A DNA stretch of 64,000 nt from Chryseobacterium indologenes (GCF_002025665.1 NZ_CP018786.1:4836001-4900000); one strand, 5' to 3'; shown: positions 7,815-17,575, counted from the first letter of the stretch. Notes: generated by a model not told the origin, from the sequence alone. A program made the numbers and translations.

Positions 7815-9269
7815 ATGTCAGACATAGAAGAAATAGAAGTACGCGGCGGACAGGGACAGGTTCTGGACCCTGAGACTTACAGAGATTCTATAGGGACAAT
7901 GGAGCAATCCGGAAAGAGAAGATGGGTATTTCCAAGAAAACCAAAAGGGAAATATACCAACTACAGAAACATTGTAAGTTACCTTTTATTAATTATTTAC
8001 TTTGCATTACCATTCATCAAAATCAATGGCAACCCATTGTTGATGTTTAATGTAATAGACAGGGAGTTTTTCATCTTTGGACAGCCTTTCTATCCACAGG
8101 ACTTCTTTATCCTTACCTTAGGTGCTATCGCCTCTTTAATCTTTATAATTGTTTTTACGATTGCATTCGGAAGAATTTTCTGCGGGTGGATTTGCCCTCA
8201 GACAATTTTTATGGAATCGATCTTCCGTAAAATAGAATACCTGATTGAAGGTGACCGAAACAAGCAAATGAAGCTGGACAGACAGGAGTGGAACAGTGAG
8301 AAGATCTGGAAGAGAAGTTTAAAATGGACTGTTTACATCATTATTTCATTAGTAATCACTCATTTCATGTTCATGTATATCGTAGGATATGAAGAAGTAT
8401 TTAAAATTGTTGGCGAAGGACCATTTGCACATCCTACCAATTTTATTGTGATGATTCTCCTTACCGCTGCATTTTACTTTGTATTTGCATGGTTCAGAGA
8501 ACAGGTTTGTACATTGGTTTGTCCGTATGGCAGACTTCAGGGAGTATTGATTGATAAAGATACGATTAACGTATTTTATGATTTCAAAAGAGGAGAAAAC
8601 AGATCAAAATGGAGAAAAGGTGAAGACAGAAAAGCTGCTGGCAAGGGAGATTGTATCGACTGTCATCAATGTGTGGTAGTATGCCCAACAGGAATTGATA
8701 TCAGAGACGGACAACAGCTTGAATGTATCAACTGTACCGCATGTATTGATGCCTGTGATGAAGTGATGGAAAAAGTAGGTCTTCCAAAAGGATTGATCCG
8801 CTATGCTTCTGAAAACGAAATTGAAAAAGAAACTCAATTCAAGTTTACAGGAAGAATGAAAGGTTTCTCAGTATTCCTGTTCCTTCTTGTAGGATTCCTG
8901 GGATATCTTCTTTACAGCCGTGGTGAAATGGAGGCTAAATTCATCAAACCGGCAGGTAGCACATTCTTTGTAAGAGACGGTAAAATTACCAATACTTATA
9001 ACTATACCTTCCTTAATAAAACGAACGAGAAAAAAATCGTTACCATCAAAGTAATAGATCCGGCACATGGTGAAATTACTTACAGTGCATCAAGTAAAAT
9101 TCAGGTAGACAGAGATAAAATTTCCAAAGGAACGATCAATATCAGCTTCCCGGAAAATGATATGAAACTCTCTAAACAGAATATTACCATTGGTGTTTAC
9201 GATATGAAAGGTAAATTGGTAGACTCGTACCAGACCTATTTTGAAGGACCATTTAAACTGCAATTTTAA
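7815..9269 (+). CDS. ccoG: Cytochrome c oxidase accessory protein CcoG (FixG/RdxA)
   Basis: Membrane Fe-S protein, known in other bacteria to reduce Cu2+ for cbb3 oxidase maturation. The 484 residues show several membrane helices, membrane-embedded cysteine motifs CGWICPQT (near 121-127) and CTLVCPYGRLQG, and two [4Fe-4S] ferredoxin motifs, CIDCHQCVVVCPTGIDI (from about 280) and CINCTACIDACDE. A C-terminal Ig-like periplasmic domain, typical of FixG, follows. It leads the ccoG-ccoH-safE group. Confidence 0.95.
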   Translation: MSDIEEIEVRGGQGQVLDPETYRDSIGTMEQSGKRRWVFPRKPKGKYTNYRNIVSYLLLIIYFALPFIKINGNPLLMFNVIDREFFIFGQPFYPQDFFILTLGAIASLIFIIVFTIAFGRIFCGWICPQTIFMESIFRKIEYLIEGDRNKQMKLDRQEWNSEKIWKRSLKWTVYIIISLVITHFMFMYIVGYEEVFKIVGEGPFAHPTNFIVMILLTAAFYFVFAWFREQVCTLVCPYGRLQGVLIDKDTINVFYDFKRGENRSKWRKGEDRKAAGKGDCIDCHQCVVVCPTGIDIRDGQQLECINCTACIDACDEVMEKVGLPKGLIRYASENEIEKETQFKFTGRMKGFSVFLFLLVGFLGYLLYSRGEMEAKFIKPAGSTFFVRDGKITNTYNYTFLNKTNEKKIVTIKVIDPAHGEITYSASSKIQVDRDKISKGTINISFPENDMKLSKQNITIGVYDMKGKLVDSYQTYFEGPFKLQF

Positions 9270-9279
9270 TTAGAAAAAA

Positions 9280-9732
9280 ATGAAGAACTTTAGTTGGGGA
9301 CATGGTGTTGTAATTGCACTATTAGCATTCATAGTTTTTATATTATCCATGATGTTTCTTTTCCCGAACGGGCAGAAGAACTCTGAAATGGTAACCGATA
9401 ATTATTACGAAGAAGAGTTGAAGTACCAGGATGTGATTGATGCTAAGAAAAAAGCAGATGATCTTCAGGAAAAACCTGTATACAGCCAGGATACTCAAGG
9501 AATAAAAATTACTTTTCCAAAAGAATATAATAACTCAAATACTACGGTAAAATTTGTTTTAAACAGAACCGACGACCAGAATTTAGACATTAAAAAATCT
9601 GTACAGCTTGATACCAGCCAATCTTTCACAATTCCTGCACAGGTATTGAAAGTGGGAAACTACACATTAAGATTAAGTTGGACAAAAGATAAAACAGACT
9701 ACCGAATGGATTATGATGTGATATGGAAATAG
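9280..9732 (+). CDS. ccoH: FixH family protein (CcoH)
   Basis: A 150-residue protein with one N-terminal membrane helix (HGVVIALLAFIVFILSMMFLF) and a periplasmic beta-rich domain, with MVTDNYYEEELKYQ, the usual FixH segment after the helix. FixH/CcoH stabilises cbb3 assembly intermediates. It lies 10 bases after ccoG, and its 3' end overlaps the next gene by 10 bases. Confidence 0.9.
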   Translation: MKNFSWGHGVVIALLAFIVFILSMMFLFPNGQKNSEMVTDNYYEEELKYQDVIDAKKKADDLQEKPVYSQDTQGIKITFPKEYNNSNTTVKFVLNRTDDQNLDIKKSVQLDTSQSFTIPAQVLKVGNYTLRLSWTKDKTDYRMDYDVIWK

Positions 9733-10448
9733 GACTTATTGTATCGGCTATTGCTTTAGGCTTTGCTTCCGGTTTTCACTGTATCGGAATGTGCGGACCT
9801 ATTGCTTTATCGATGGGATTAACCAAAAAACAGGCAGCCAATTTCTATCTTCAAAACCTTACTTATCAATTCGGAAGAATTTTCACCTACTCCTTATTGG
9901 GTGCACTTCTCGGAATTATCGGACAAGGATTTGAAATGGCCGGCTTTCAGAAATACCTCACTATTACAGCAGGAGTTCTTCTGATCATTATGGCTGTATT
10001 TTCATTTGGGGGAAAAGATTTTGCTTCAAAAATTCCTTTCTTATCCAAGTTTCTGTATAGCGTAAAAATGAATTTGGGAAAATTACTTCAGAAAGCAGAT
10101 TACCGTTCAAGATTTACAACAGGTCTATTAAATGGCTTTCTACCGTGTGGAATGGTGTATATGGCACTTACCGCCAGCCTCGCAGGAGGAGGAATATGGC
10201 AGGGAGCTTTATATATGGCTTTATTTGGTCTTGGAACCCTTCCGTTCATGTTTGCCATAGTTCTGGCTGGAAATCTCATGAATCAGGCTTTCAGGGTAAA
10301 AGTTTTAAAAGCTGTTCCGGTAATCATGATTATTTTAGGAGGATTATTTATTCTGAGAGGTCTTGAGCTGGGAATACCGTATGTTTCTCCTAAGGCAGAA
10401 GCCATGACAATTATTAAAGATCCGAACGGAGCCGTTAACTGCCATTAA
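9723..10448 (+). CDS. Sulfite exporter TauE/SafE family protein of the cbb3 cluster
   Basis: A 241-residue protein with about six membrane helices. The first helix carries GFHCIGMCGPIALSMG and a later one GLLNGFLPCGMVYMAL. These paired Cys/Pro motifs are typical of the DsbD-like/UreH-like SafE subgroup found in cco clusters, where a role in copper or thiol handling during oxidase maturation is supposed. The ATG at 9723 lies inside the ccoH coding sequence, suggesting coupled translation. The exact substrate is unknown. Confidence 0.85.
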   Translation: MEIGLIVSAIALGFASGFHCIGMCGPIALSMGLTKKQAANFYLQNLTYQFGRIFTYSLLGALLGIIGQGFEMAGFQKYLTITAGVLLIIMAVFSFGGKDFASKIPFLSKFLYSVKMNLGKLLQKADYRSRFTTGLLNGFLPCGMVYMALTASLAGGGIWQGALYMALFGLGTLPFMFAIVLAGNLMNQAFRVKVLKAVPVIMIILGGLFILRGLELGIPYVSPKAEAMTIIKDPNGAVNCH

Positions 10449-10466
10449 TTTGTATTTAAATCTACC

Positions 10467-11204
10467 ATGAAGAAAACCATCTTCTTATTTCTGATAAGTC
10501 TTTTTATACTGCAATCCTGCAGTATCACTTCTGAAATTGTCTATCATAAAGATGCTGCCTCCTCTTCTATCACAGATATCGATACAAGGGAGTTTATGAC
10601 TGAGATGATGGCTATGACACCAGATTCCTTAAAGCAGAAAGAATTTGGAGAAATGGACAGACTTCCGACTACCTGGACAAGTATGTATGATCTTTCTAAA
10701 AAAGAAGGAAAATTAAAAACTGAAAATCCGGACTCCATCAGAATCATGAAAAAGGTTTTCATGAAATCCACAAAAGAAGACAACAAACTGGCAGGATTTT
10801 CTTTTAAAATGGAACATTTTACTCCAGAAGATTATTTGGTTTTGAAAAGTTTTACAAAGACTGAAAAAATCCCTTTAGATCAAAATATATACAATAGCTG
10901 GGATGGAAAAACTCTCACTATTGATACAGAAAATTTTAATCTAAAAAGTATTGAAGAGGCTGTCAAAACCAAAAGTTCAAAGGAAGAAGCTGAGAAAGTA
11001 GCCGGTATGATGATAATGTTTTTTAAAAAGATCGGTACAACCTTAAAATTTGAAAATAAAATAAAATCCATCTCAGGTAAACATGATTGGGTAAAACAGA
11101 TTGACGACCATTCTATAAGAATAGATTATGATCTGAAAGCCATTTATGACCAGGATACAAAACTCAAAAACGCAGATAAAAAGATTATCATCGTTACGGA
11201 ATAA
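10467..11204 (+). CDS. Putative lipoprotein, function unknown
   Basis: Starts with a lipoprotein signal, IFLFLISLFILQSC (lipobox cysteine about residue 18). The mature part of about 227 residues is lysine-rich, without cysteines or a motif I recognise. It lies 18 bases after the SafE-like gene and before a terminator, so it could be the last gene of the ccoG group, but nothing ties it to respiration. Probably attached to the outer or inner membrane. Confidence 0.7.
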   Translation: MKKTIFLFLISLFILQSCSITSEIVYHKDAASSSITDIDTREFMTEMMAMTPDSLKQKEFGEMDRLPTTWTSMYDLSKKEGKLKTENPDSIRIMKKVFMKSTKEDNKLAGFSFKMEHFTPEDYLVLKSFTKTEKIPLDQNIYNSWDGKTLTIDTENFNLKSIEEAVKTKSSKEEAEKVAGMMIMFFKKIGTTLKFENKIKSISGKHDWVKQIDDHSIRIDYDLKAIYDQDTKLKNADKKIIIVTE

Positions 11205-11208
11205 AAGT

Positions 11209-11236
11209 AAAACCCACCGATATTCGGTGGGTTTTT
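11209..11236. terminator. Bidirectional terminator between the lipoprotein gene and serS
   Basis: Stem AAAACCCACCG (11209-11219) / CGGTGGGTTTT (11225-11235), five-base loop, with A and T runs on both sides. It serves two converging genes. Confidence 0.9.
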
Positions 11237-11259
11237 ATTATGGACTAAATTAACTTAAT

Positions 11260-12528
11260 TTAGTTAATCATATCAAATCTTGCATATTCTGCAACCTTCT
11301 TAGGAAGCTTAATTCCTTCTGCTGTCTGATTGTTCTCCAGCAAAGCAGCCATAATTCTTGGTAATGCCATTGCTGATCCGTTTAAGGTGTGAACCAACTG
11401 AGATTTACCATCTCCTTTGTAACGGCATTTCAATCTGTTAGCCTGGAAGGTTTCAAAGTTAGACACAGAACTTACTTCTAACCACATTTCCTGAGCAGCA
11501 CTCCATACCTCGAAATCATATGTCATTGCGGATGCAAAACCTGTATCACCTCCACAAAGTCTTAATACTCTGAACGGAAGTTCAAGATCGGTAAGGATTT
11601 CTTTGATGTGCTCTACCATTTCTTCCAAAACAGCATAAGAATTTTCAGGTTTTTCAATTCTTACGATTTCTACTTTTTCAAACTGATGAAGACGGTTCAA
11701 TCCTCTTACATGAGCTCCGTAGCTTCCTGCTTCTCTTCTGTAACACTGAGAGAATGCTGTATTTTTGATTGGAAGATCTTTTTCCTCAAGCAATACATCA
11801 CGGTAAAGGTTCGTTACAGGAACTTCTGCAGTAGGAATAAGATATAATCTATCTTCGTTGATATAATACATCTGTCCTTCTTTATCTGGCAGCTGCCCGG
11901 TACCAAAACCTGAAGCTTCATTCACAACGTGAGGAGGATTCACTTCTGTATATCCTTTTTCTACGTTTTTATCTAAGAAATACTGAACCAAAGCTCTCTG
12001 CAATCTTGCTCCTTTTCCTAAATAAACCGGGAAACCTGCTCCGGCAATTTTTACCCCTAATTCAAAATCAATCAGGTTGTATTTTTTTGCCAGTTCCCAG
12101 TGAGGAATAGCCCCTTCACCAAGACCTTCTACCGGATGAGACTGGAAAATGATTTCGTTATCATCCGCAGAAGCACCACTCTTTACCAATTCATTTGGAA
12201 TGTTGGGAAGCTGATACAGAATATTCAGTAAGTCATTTTCTTTAACTTCTAGCTGGGATTTCAATTCTGAGCTCGACTCTTTGTATTGTGCTGTTTTAGA
12301 TTTTGCTGATTCCGCTTCTTCTTTTTTCCCTTCTTTCATCAAAAGTCCGATTTCTTTCGAAATTTTGTTGATTTCGGAAAGTTGGGAATCTAGTTCAAAC
12401 TGGATTCTTTTTCTTTCTTCGTCGGCAGCGATAGCCTCGTCTACCAACTCAAGATTTTTGAATTGTCTTTTCTTAAGACCTTCTAAAACGCGTTCTTTAT
12501 TGTCGCGCAAAAAATTGACTTGTAACAT
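11260..12528 (-). CDS. serS: Seryl-tRNA synthetase
   Basis: Class II aminoacyl-tRNA synthetase of 422 residues. An N-terminal coiled-coil arm (about 25-105, rich in Glu/Lys) grips the tRNA. The catalytic core has PTAEVPVTN, motif 2 in CYRREAGSYGAHVRGLNRLH with QFEKVE, and motif 3 in LNGSAMALPRIMAALLEN. Length matches the family. The start MLQVNFLRDNKERV is the usual one. Single-gene unit between a -7 element and a shared terminator. Confidence 0.97.
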   Translation of the reverse strand: MLQVNFLRDNKERVLEGLKKRQFKNLELVDEAIAADEERKRIQFELDSQLSEINKISKEIGLLMKEGKKEEAESAKSKTAQYKESSSELKSQLEVKENDLLNILYQLPNIPNELVKSGASADDNEIIFQSHPVEGLGEGAIPHWELAKKYNLIDFELGVKIAGAGFPVYLGKGARLQRALVQYFLDKNVEKGYTEVNPPHVVNEASGFGTGQLPDKEGQMYYINEDRLYLIPTAEVPVTNLYRDVLLEEKDLPIKNTAFSQCYRREAGSYGAHVRGLNRLHQFEKVEIVRIEKPENSYAVLEEMVEHIKEILTDLELPFRVLRLCGGDTGFASAMTYDFEVWSAAQEMWLEVSSVSNFETFQANRLKCRYKGDGKSQLVHTLNGSAMALPRIMAALLENNQTAEGIKLPKKVAEYARFDMIN

Positions 12529-12582
12529 TTTATTTAGATGTTAAATATTAGATGTTTAGCTCATAATAAGCTAACAATTGTA

Positions 12583-12590
12583 CAAATTTA
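12583..12590 (-). promoter_or_regulatory. -7 element of serS
   Basis: Minus strand TAAATTTG (12590-12583), matching TAnnTTTG, 55 bases before the serS start. No clear -33 TTTG was found; the upstream side is the end of the next gene. Confidence 0.45.
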
Positions 12591-12594
12591 AAAA

Positions 12595-13113
12595 TTATTT
12601 TGTGATCGTAACGGTATTTATTGAAGTAGGTGCATCAGCATCTTTTGAAAATACTTCATTTCCGTCATACAATACCTTTGAAACCTGAAATGCAGTAGGT
12701 GTATTACGATATTGAACTTCTAATGTCCCGGTAACATTATCATTAACATTGGTACTTTTTGTAAAGGTAATCAACATTTTGGAATGGTAAGAAGTTCCTG
12801 TACCTGGTTGATCCGGGCTGATAGAATCCAGTCTTCTTCTTTTTGCTCCTGCAAGATATTCCATATAGTATAATGACTCGGGTGATGTTTTTAACGAAAT
12901 ACTTACCGGAGCAATATCTTTCGTTCCAAAAATATCATTTACGGAATATCCCGTATAAGATCCTGCAAGTTTACTGTTCAGTAAATCCTGACCAGCACTG
13001 TTTTTCATATAGATATTAAGCACCTGATCTATTCTCTGCAAAGAATCATCATCATTTTTACAACTGATGAGTGCAAAAACCGCTACAAAAATGCCCCAAA
13101 AATATTTCATCAT
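12595..13113 (-). CDS. Putative lipoprotein, function unknown
   Basis: A 172-residue protein with a lipoprotein signal peptide (FWGIFVAVFALISCKNDDDS; cysteine about residue 19, followed by the acidic/Asn stretch common in Bacteroidota surface lipoproteins). The rest looks beta-rich and carries no motif I can name. It lies 38 bases after asnB and is probably the last gene of the glycan operon. Confidence 0.7.
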   Translation of the reverse strand: MMKYFWGIFVAVFALISCKNDDDSLQRIDQVLNIYMKNSAGQDLLNSKLAGSYTGYSVNDIFGTKDIAPVSISLKTSPESLYYMEYLAGAKRRRLDSISPDQPGTGTSYHSKMLITFTKSTNVNDNVTGTLEVQYRNTPTAFQVSKVLYDGNEVFSKDADAPTSINTVTITK

Positions 13114-13151
13114 AAATACAAAGGTAAAATATTAATCTTTAGACTGCTTCT

Positions 13152-15050
13152 TTATTTTTCAAAATATTTCTGATACCACAGCTCAAAGGTAACCAGCTGC
13201 CATATTTTCACCCAATCATACTCATAATCCTGATGATTCCACCACTCATCAATCACTGCAGTATTGAAGAAATTTCTCTTTTTCAAACGTTCAAGATTTT
13301 CAGTAATAAAGTCTCTTACTCTTTGTTCATTTTTAATGAAATAATTAACAGGAAATGAAAATCCTTTCTTGGGCATATTCAAAACTTCCTGAGGAAGATA
13401 TTTTTCAGCTGTTTTACGTAATAAGGGTTTATTCTGAACTCCATTAAATCTAATATTCTGCGGAAGTGCTGAAACATATTCTATCAGGCTGTTACTCAGA
13501 TAAGGATAACGAAATTCCACGCTATACTTCATCGCACTCAGATCATCCCGGAAAACGTGATGGGAAGAGAGGGAATATTTAATATCATATTCAAAATACC
13601 CACTATAATTTTTTTCTTCTGAAAGATGATAATTTGAAAGGTCAGAATTAATTTTACTATAAATATCTGGGTTTATAAGACTTTTAACTTCCAACGGTCT
13701 CATACTGATCTGGCTTTGTCTGAAAAAATCAAACATATGATCCTGGGAAAAGTAGTTTTTAACTCGCTGTGAAAATTTATCCTTTGTAAAAATAAGAGGA
13801 TTTACAAAATTGAAATTCCTCATCAGAAGCCATTTATTCAGCTTCAGCGTATGGGAATAGCCGGCAAAAAGTTCGTCAGCTCCATTTCCGCTTACTACAA
13901 CTTTAAAGTTTTTATCATGGGCGTATTTTGCTGCATTGATTAAGACTTCAAAGCTGCTGTAAGGTTCTTCAAAATGCTGGATATTTTCTGTAAGATGTTC
14001 CAGTGCTTCTTCATCACTCACCTCTTTTATCTCATGCAAAACATCAAAATGCCTGGCGGCTATAGAGGCATTTGTAACTTCTTCTTCCGAAAACGGATAA
14101 GAGATTGTGTATGTATTAACACCAGCATTAAAAGATTTTGATTTCGAAGCAATTAACGTTGAATCTATTCCTCCACTCATCATAATAGCAACAGGAACAT
14201 CGGCAAATAATTGCTCTGAAATACTTTGAGAAAGAAGTTCATCTATTTTTTTTACCGCTTCTTCTTCGGAAATATTTTTTCCAGACGGAGAAGGCAGCTT
14301 CCAGAATTTTTTTTTGGTGATTTTCTGATCTTTTAAATCAATAGTCATAAAAGAAGCAGGTTCTAGGGAAAAAATATGCTGAAAACAGGTTTGCGGTGCC
14401 AATGTTGTCTGAAAAAGAAAATTAGTATAGACTCCATTCCAGTTGATTTCTGGTTTTACCAATTCATTTTTCAGTAATGCTTTTATTTCTGAAGCCCAAA
14501 CCAACCCTTCTTCATTTTGATGATAAAAAAGAGGCTTCATTCCTACTCTGTCTCTTGCCAGTATAAGCTTTTGGGAGATAAGATCCACGATACAAATCGC
14601 AAACATCCCATCCAGCTTTGCAAAGGTTGCATTTCCCCATTGCTGATACGCCTTGAGAATAACTTCTGTATCCGAGGTACTGTGGAAAGAGTACCCTAAA
14701 GATTCAAGTTCTTTCCTTAATTTTTTAAAATTATAAATCTCTCCATTAAACGTGATAATGATCTGCTCATCTTCTGAAAGCATTGGCTGGTGCCCTTTTT
14801 CAGACAAATCAATAATAGATAATCTACGGAAACCCAAAGCAATATCTGAATTCCTATCCTTTAAAACCGGAAAATCTTCTTTAATTTTTTGTGTGGAATC
14901 ATTCCCTGAAAAAGAAATTCCCTCGCCGGCATTGTATAGCCAGAATCCTTCGTCATCCGGACCGCGATGTCTGATCGCCTGATTCATTTCCAGAATATTT
15001 GTAGAGGAAATACTTTTATGGAATGAATAATAACCGCTGATTCCGCACAT
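13152..15050 (-). CDS. asnB: Asparagine synthase (glutamine-hydrolysing), glycan-cluster type
   Basis: Converts aspartate to asparagine with glutamine and ATP, or performs a related amidation of a glycan precursor. It starts MCGISGYY, leaving Cys2 as the glutaminase nucleophile. The glutaminase domain includes RHRGPDDEG, LGFRRLSIIDL, FNGEIYNFKKLR and SDTEVILKAYQQWG. The synthetase domain has the ATP pyrophosphatase loop MMSGGIDSTLIASKS and SGNGADELFAGY. With 632 residues it belongs to the longer asnB type seen in capsule and O-antigen loci. The flippase and glycosyltransferase upstream support a surface-sugar role. Confidence 0.93.
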   Translation of the reverse strand: MCGISGYYSFHKSISSTNILEMNQAIRHRGPDDEGFWLYNAGEGISFSGNDSTQKIKEDFPVLKDRNSDIALGFRRLSIIDLSEKGHQPMLSEDEQIIITFNGEIYNFKKLRKELESLGYSFHSTSDTEVILKAYQQWGNATFAKLDGMFAICIVDLISQKLILARDRVGMKPLFYHQNEEGLVWASEIKALLKNELVKPEINWNGVYTNFLFQTTLAPQTCFQHIFSLEPASFMTIDLKDQKITKKKFWKLPSPSGKNISEEEAVKKIDELLSQSISEQLFADVPVAIMMSGGIDSTLIASKSKSFNAGVNTYTISYPFSEEEVTNASIAARHFDVLHEIKEVSDEEALEHLTENIQHFEEPYSSFEVLINAAKYAHDKNFKVVVSGNGADELFAGYSHTLKLNKWLLMRNFNFVNPLIFTKDKFSQRVKNYFSQDHMFDFFRQSQISMRPLEVKSLINPDIYSKINSDLSNYHLSEEKNYSGYFEYDIKYSLSSHHVFRDDLSAMKYSVEFRYPYLSNSLIEYVSALPQNIRFNGVQNKPLLRKTAEKYLPQEVLNMPKKGFSFPVNYFIKNEQRVRDFITENLERLKKRNFFNTAVIDEWWNHQDYEYDWVKIWQLVTFELWYQKYFEK

Positions 15051-15116
15051 AGTAAAGAATTAATAGATTTGTAAAAATAGGAAAATGACTTTGTTTTCTG
15101 TATGTGTCCGAAACAA

Positions 15117-16370
15117 TTATTTCTTTAAAAATTTTTGCCTAAAAACCTGTATTTCTTCTTTTGTAACCATATAATCTTTCAAAATAAATGGAGTAGAAGC
15201 ATAAAATTTTCTGAACAACAGGAAAGCTGAAACAAAATAGGATGATGTAGTGGCAATACAGGCTCCTAAAATTCCCCATCTTGGTATGGCAATAAAAGAA
15301 AGTATAACAGTAACCACCAGTCCTACAATAGATTTTATATTGAGAATTTTCAGCTCTCTCATTCCTGAAAAGTAATGCCCCACCATATCACTTACGGCTA
15401 TGGCAAAAATTCCCGGTGATAAAAGGAGCATGATTTCTTTGGTGTCTCCGAACTCTTTTCCAAAGATCATCTCATAAACCTGAGCGGGTATAATAATGAT
15501 TCCCAACACAAAACCTATCATCAGAAAAAAAGTCAACTTTAAAGATTCTTTAGTTTTTCCTATGGATTCTTCCCTACTTTTACTGTTAACCACATCTGAA
15601 TATAAAATAACAGCAATACTGCGGGTAATAGTCCATATAGCTTCCGAGAAAGTAACCCCGATAGAGAATATTCCTACACTGGCAATGCCTTCAAAATATT
15701 CTAAGAAATAAAACGAAAGCCTGTAATTCAAAAACTGAACAAAAGCGCTTAGCTGAGTTTTCCAGCCATATTCAAACATATTTCTGCCCACCTCCTTACA
15801 AAATGATATTTCGGAAATATTGCATTTTTTGATAATCTGAAAAAAGCTGGTAAGGAAAAGAAGTGCCAGACATCCAATCTGGGCAAGAAAATACACTGAA
15901 ACATCTTTCTTTCCGAACAGATACACCAATATTCCTATAAAGATAATATGAACCAACTGCTGTAAAACAGTGTAAACATTAAACTTCTTAATATTCTGTG
16001 TTCCAATAAACAAGCTGATATTGGTAGATAAAAGAGAAGAAAAAACAGATATTCCGATCAGATACACCAGATATTCGCTCTGAATAGAAGCTATACTGAA
16101 TAAAAAGGGGATTAAAAGCCCTGTCAGGAGAGACCACAGATAGGCATATAACAAAACCTTTTCTATTTTAAATCTCGAGGCGAAATAAGAAGCACTGCTT
16201 CCGGAAAAGATACTACTGAAAAAACTTACTGCTGCTGCATTAGCCACCACAATGGAAATAGTTCCCTTACCCTCACTTCCCCACATATTCGTAGAATAGA
16301 TCACCAGTCCGAAACTCAGGATCAGAATAAGGAAGCGTGAGACAAATGTTTTAATGATAGTAAGCTGCAT
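15117..16370 (-). CDS. Polysaccharide biosynthesis membrane protein (Wzx-like flippase, MOP family)
   Basis: A 417-residue integral membrane protein with about 12 hydrophobic segments, beginning IIKTFVSRFLILILSFGLVIYSTN and containing the family's GSEGKGTISIVVANAAAV region and repeated paired helices. Predicted to flip undecaprenyl-linked oligosaccharides across the inner membrane. It sits 5 bases after the glycosyltransferase and 66 bases before asnB. The sugar it moves cannot be read from sequence. Confidence 0.85.
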   Translation of the reverse strand: MQLTIIKTFVSRFLILILSFGLVIYSTNMWGSEGKGTISIVVANAAAVSFFSSIFSGSSASYFASRFKIEKVLLYAYLWSLLTGLLIPFLFSIASIQSEYLVYLIGISVFSSLLSTNISLFIGTQNIKKFNVYTVLQQLVHIIFIGILVYLFGKKDVSVYFLAQIGCLALLFLTSFFQIIKKCNISEISFCKEVGRNMFEYGWKTQLSAFVQFLNYRLSFYFLEYFEGIASVGIFSIGVTFSEAIWTITRSIAVILYSDVVNSKSREESIGKTKESLKLTFFLMIGFVLGIIIIPAQVYEMIFGKEFGDTKEIMLLLSPGIFAIAVSDMVGHYFSGMRELKILNIKSIVGLVVTVILSFIAIPRWGILGACIATTSSYFVSAFLLFRKFYASTPFILKDYMVTKEEIQVFRQKFLKK

Positions 16371-16375
16371 GGTGA

Positions 16376-17509
16376 TTATTTATCAATAGATTTTTTTACA
16401 AAATCAACGAAGGAATCTTTTATGAGTCCCCAATTATATTTTTCTTTAAATTCTTTTCGTGCATTGAGAGCATACAAATGGTACACCTCCGGATTCCTGA
16501 TATAACTGATAATAATATCCGATATTGCTTCAGCATTATGAGGCTCTACCAGACTTCCAAATGAAAGTTTCTTCATATGCTTCCGGATGCCCTTCAGATT
16601 TGAATAAATCACAGGTTTTCCTGCTCCCATAAAGTAAAACAGTTTTATCGGCAGAGAATGGTTGTTTTCAAAGTTAATTTCCCTGAGATCAAAACATAGA
16701 TCCGCATCAGCAAATGCTTCTGTAAATGTTTCAAAACTCGTTGGTTTTCTGATCTCAATATCTTCAAAAGAATAGGTCTTCAATAATGATGAAAAGTAGA
16801 GCTCATCGCTTTCCTGTACCGTTGAACCAATAATCAGAATCCTGATATGGAGTGCAGGCATTTTCTGACGAAGCCTATCTATTGCCTTGAAGAAATTTTC
16901 AATTCCCTTATCTTTAGAAATCTGACCTGTGTAACAGAGTGTAATAGCTTTCGGATCAAGCTGTTTTATACTTTCTTTGATGTAAAGAGAATCCGGATAA
17001 TAAGGAACAATGATCTGTTTTTTAAATCCAAAAAAATAAGATAAAGGAAACTTTTTAGTGGTCTCACCAAAAATGAAATGGGTACTTAAAAATCCAGCAT
17101 ACAGCTGAATAAGAGAAAACTTTATGGCCTGAAAAATGGTAGCCGGAAACCTGTACTTTTGAAGCATTGACATGGAAGGATACCATTCTGTAACGTCATA
17201 GATACAACTTATCTTATGCTCTTTTACAAATTTCTTTACGGCTACAACAGCCAATGGTTCAGAGCAAATGATACATTCGGGGTGAAAAGCATTACAAACT
17301 TTTCTGAGAGTTTCCATTTTCGTTTCTATGCTTTCTTCAAGAACGGCAAAAGATTCTATTTCAATCCCATCAATACAACCTTTATACTCTGCATATAAAC
17401 TGCATATTTTCACTTCATACCCATTATCTCTAAGAGCTTTCGCCTGATGATAAAAAATGCGGTCATCATTATAGCTGTGGGAAGTCGTTAAAAAAAGTAC
17501 TTTAGGCAT
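16376..17509 (-). CDS. Glycosyltransferase, GT-B fold (GT4-like)
   Basis: A 377-residue cytoplasmic glycosyltransferase. The N-terminal half starts PKVLFLTTSHSYNDDRIFYHQAKALRDNGYEVKICS, a GT4-type acceptor domain. The C-terminal donor domain begins ITLCYTGQISKDKGIENFFKAI and ends with the sugar-nucleotide region LPIKLFYFMGAGKPVIYSN. It opens the operon GT - flippase - asnB - lipoprotein. Donor and acceptor are unknown. Confidence 0.88.
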   Translation of the reverse strand: MPKVLFLTTSHSYNDDRIFYHQAKALRDNGYEVKICSLYAEYKGCIDGIEIESFAVLEESIETKMETLRKVCNAFHPECIICSEPLAVVAVKKFVKEHKISCIYDVTEWYPSMSMLQKYRFPATIFQAIKFSLIQLYAGFLSTHFIFGETTKKFPLSYFFGFKKQIIVPYYPDSLYIKESIKQLDPKAITLCYTGQISKDKGIENFFKAIDRLRQKMPALHIRILIIGSTVQESDELYFSSLLKTYSFEDIEIRKPTSFETFTEAFADADLCFDLREINFENNHSLPIKLFYFMGAGKPVIYSNLKGIRKHMKKLSFGSLVEPHNAEAISDIIISYIRNPEVYHLYALNARKEFKEKYNWGLIKDSFVDFVKKSIDK

Positions 17510-17530
17510 TAGTCACTGCTCGAATCTATA

Positions 17531-17538
17531 CAAATATA
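17531..17538 (-). promoter_or_regulatory. -7 element of the glycan operon
   Basis: Minus strand TATATTTG (17538-17531), an exact TAnnTTTG, 21 bases before the glycosyltransferase start and just after the terminator of the preceding gene. No -33 TTTG at a normal distance. Confidence 0.5.
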
Positions 17539-17550
17539 CATTAAAACAAA

Positions 17551-17575
17551 AAAGTGGAAATATATTTTCCACTTT
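17551..17575 (-). terminator. Terminator of the 162-residue protein gene
   Basis: Stem AAAGTGGAAA (17551-17560) / TTTCCACTTT (17566-17575) with a five-base loop. On the minus strand it is followed by more T (CCACTTTTTTGTTTT). It lies 33 bases past the stop at 17608. Confidence 0.8.

Noticed and set aside
11260..12528. T-box or other tRNA-responsive leader of serS
   Set aside because: The leader from the -7 element is under 60 bases, and no T-box sequence is present.
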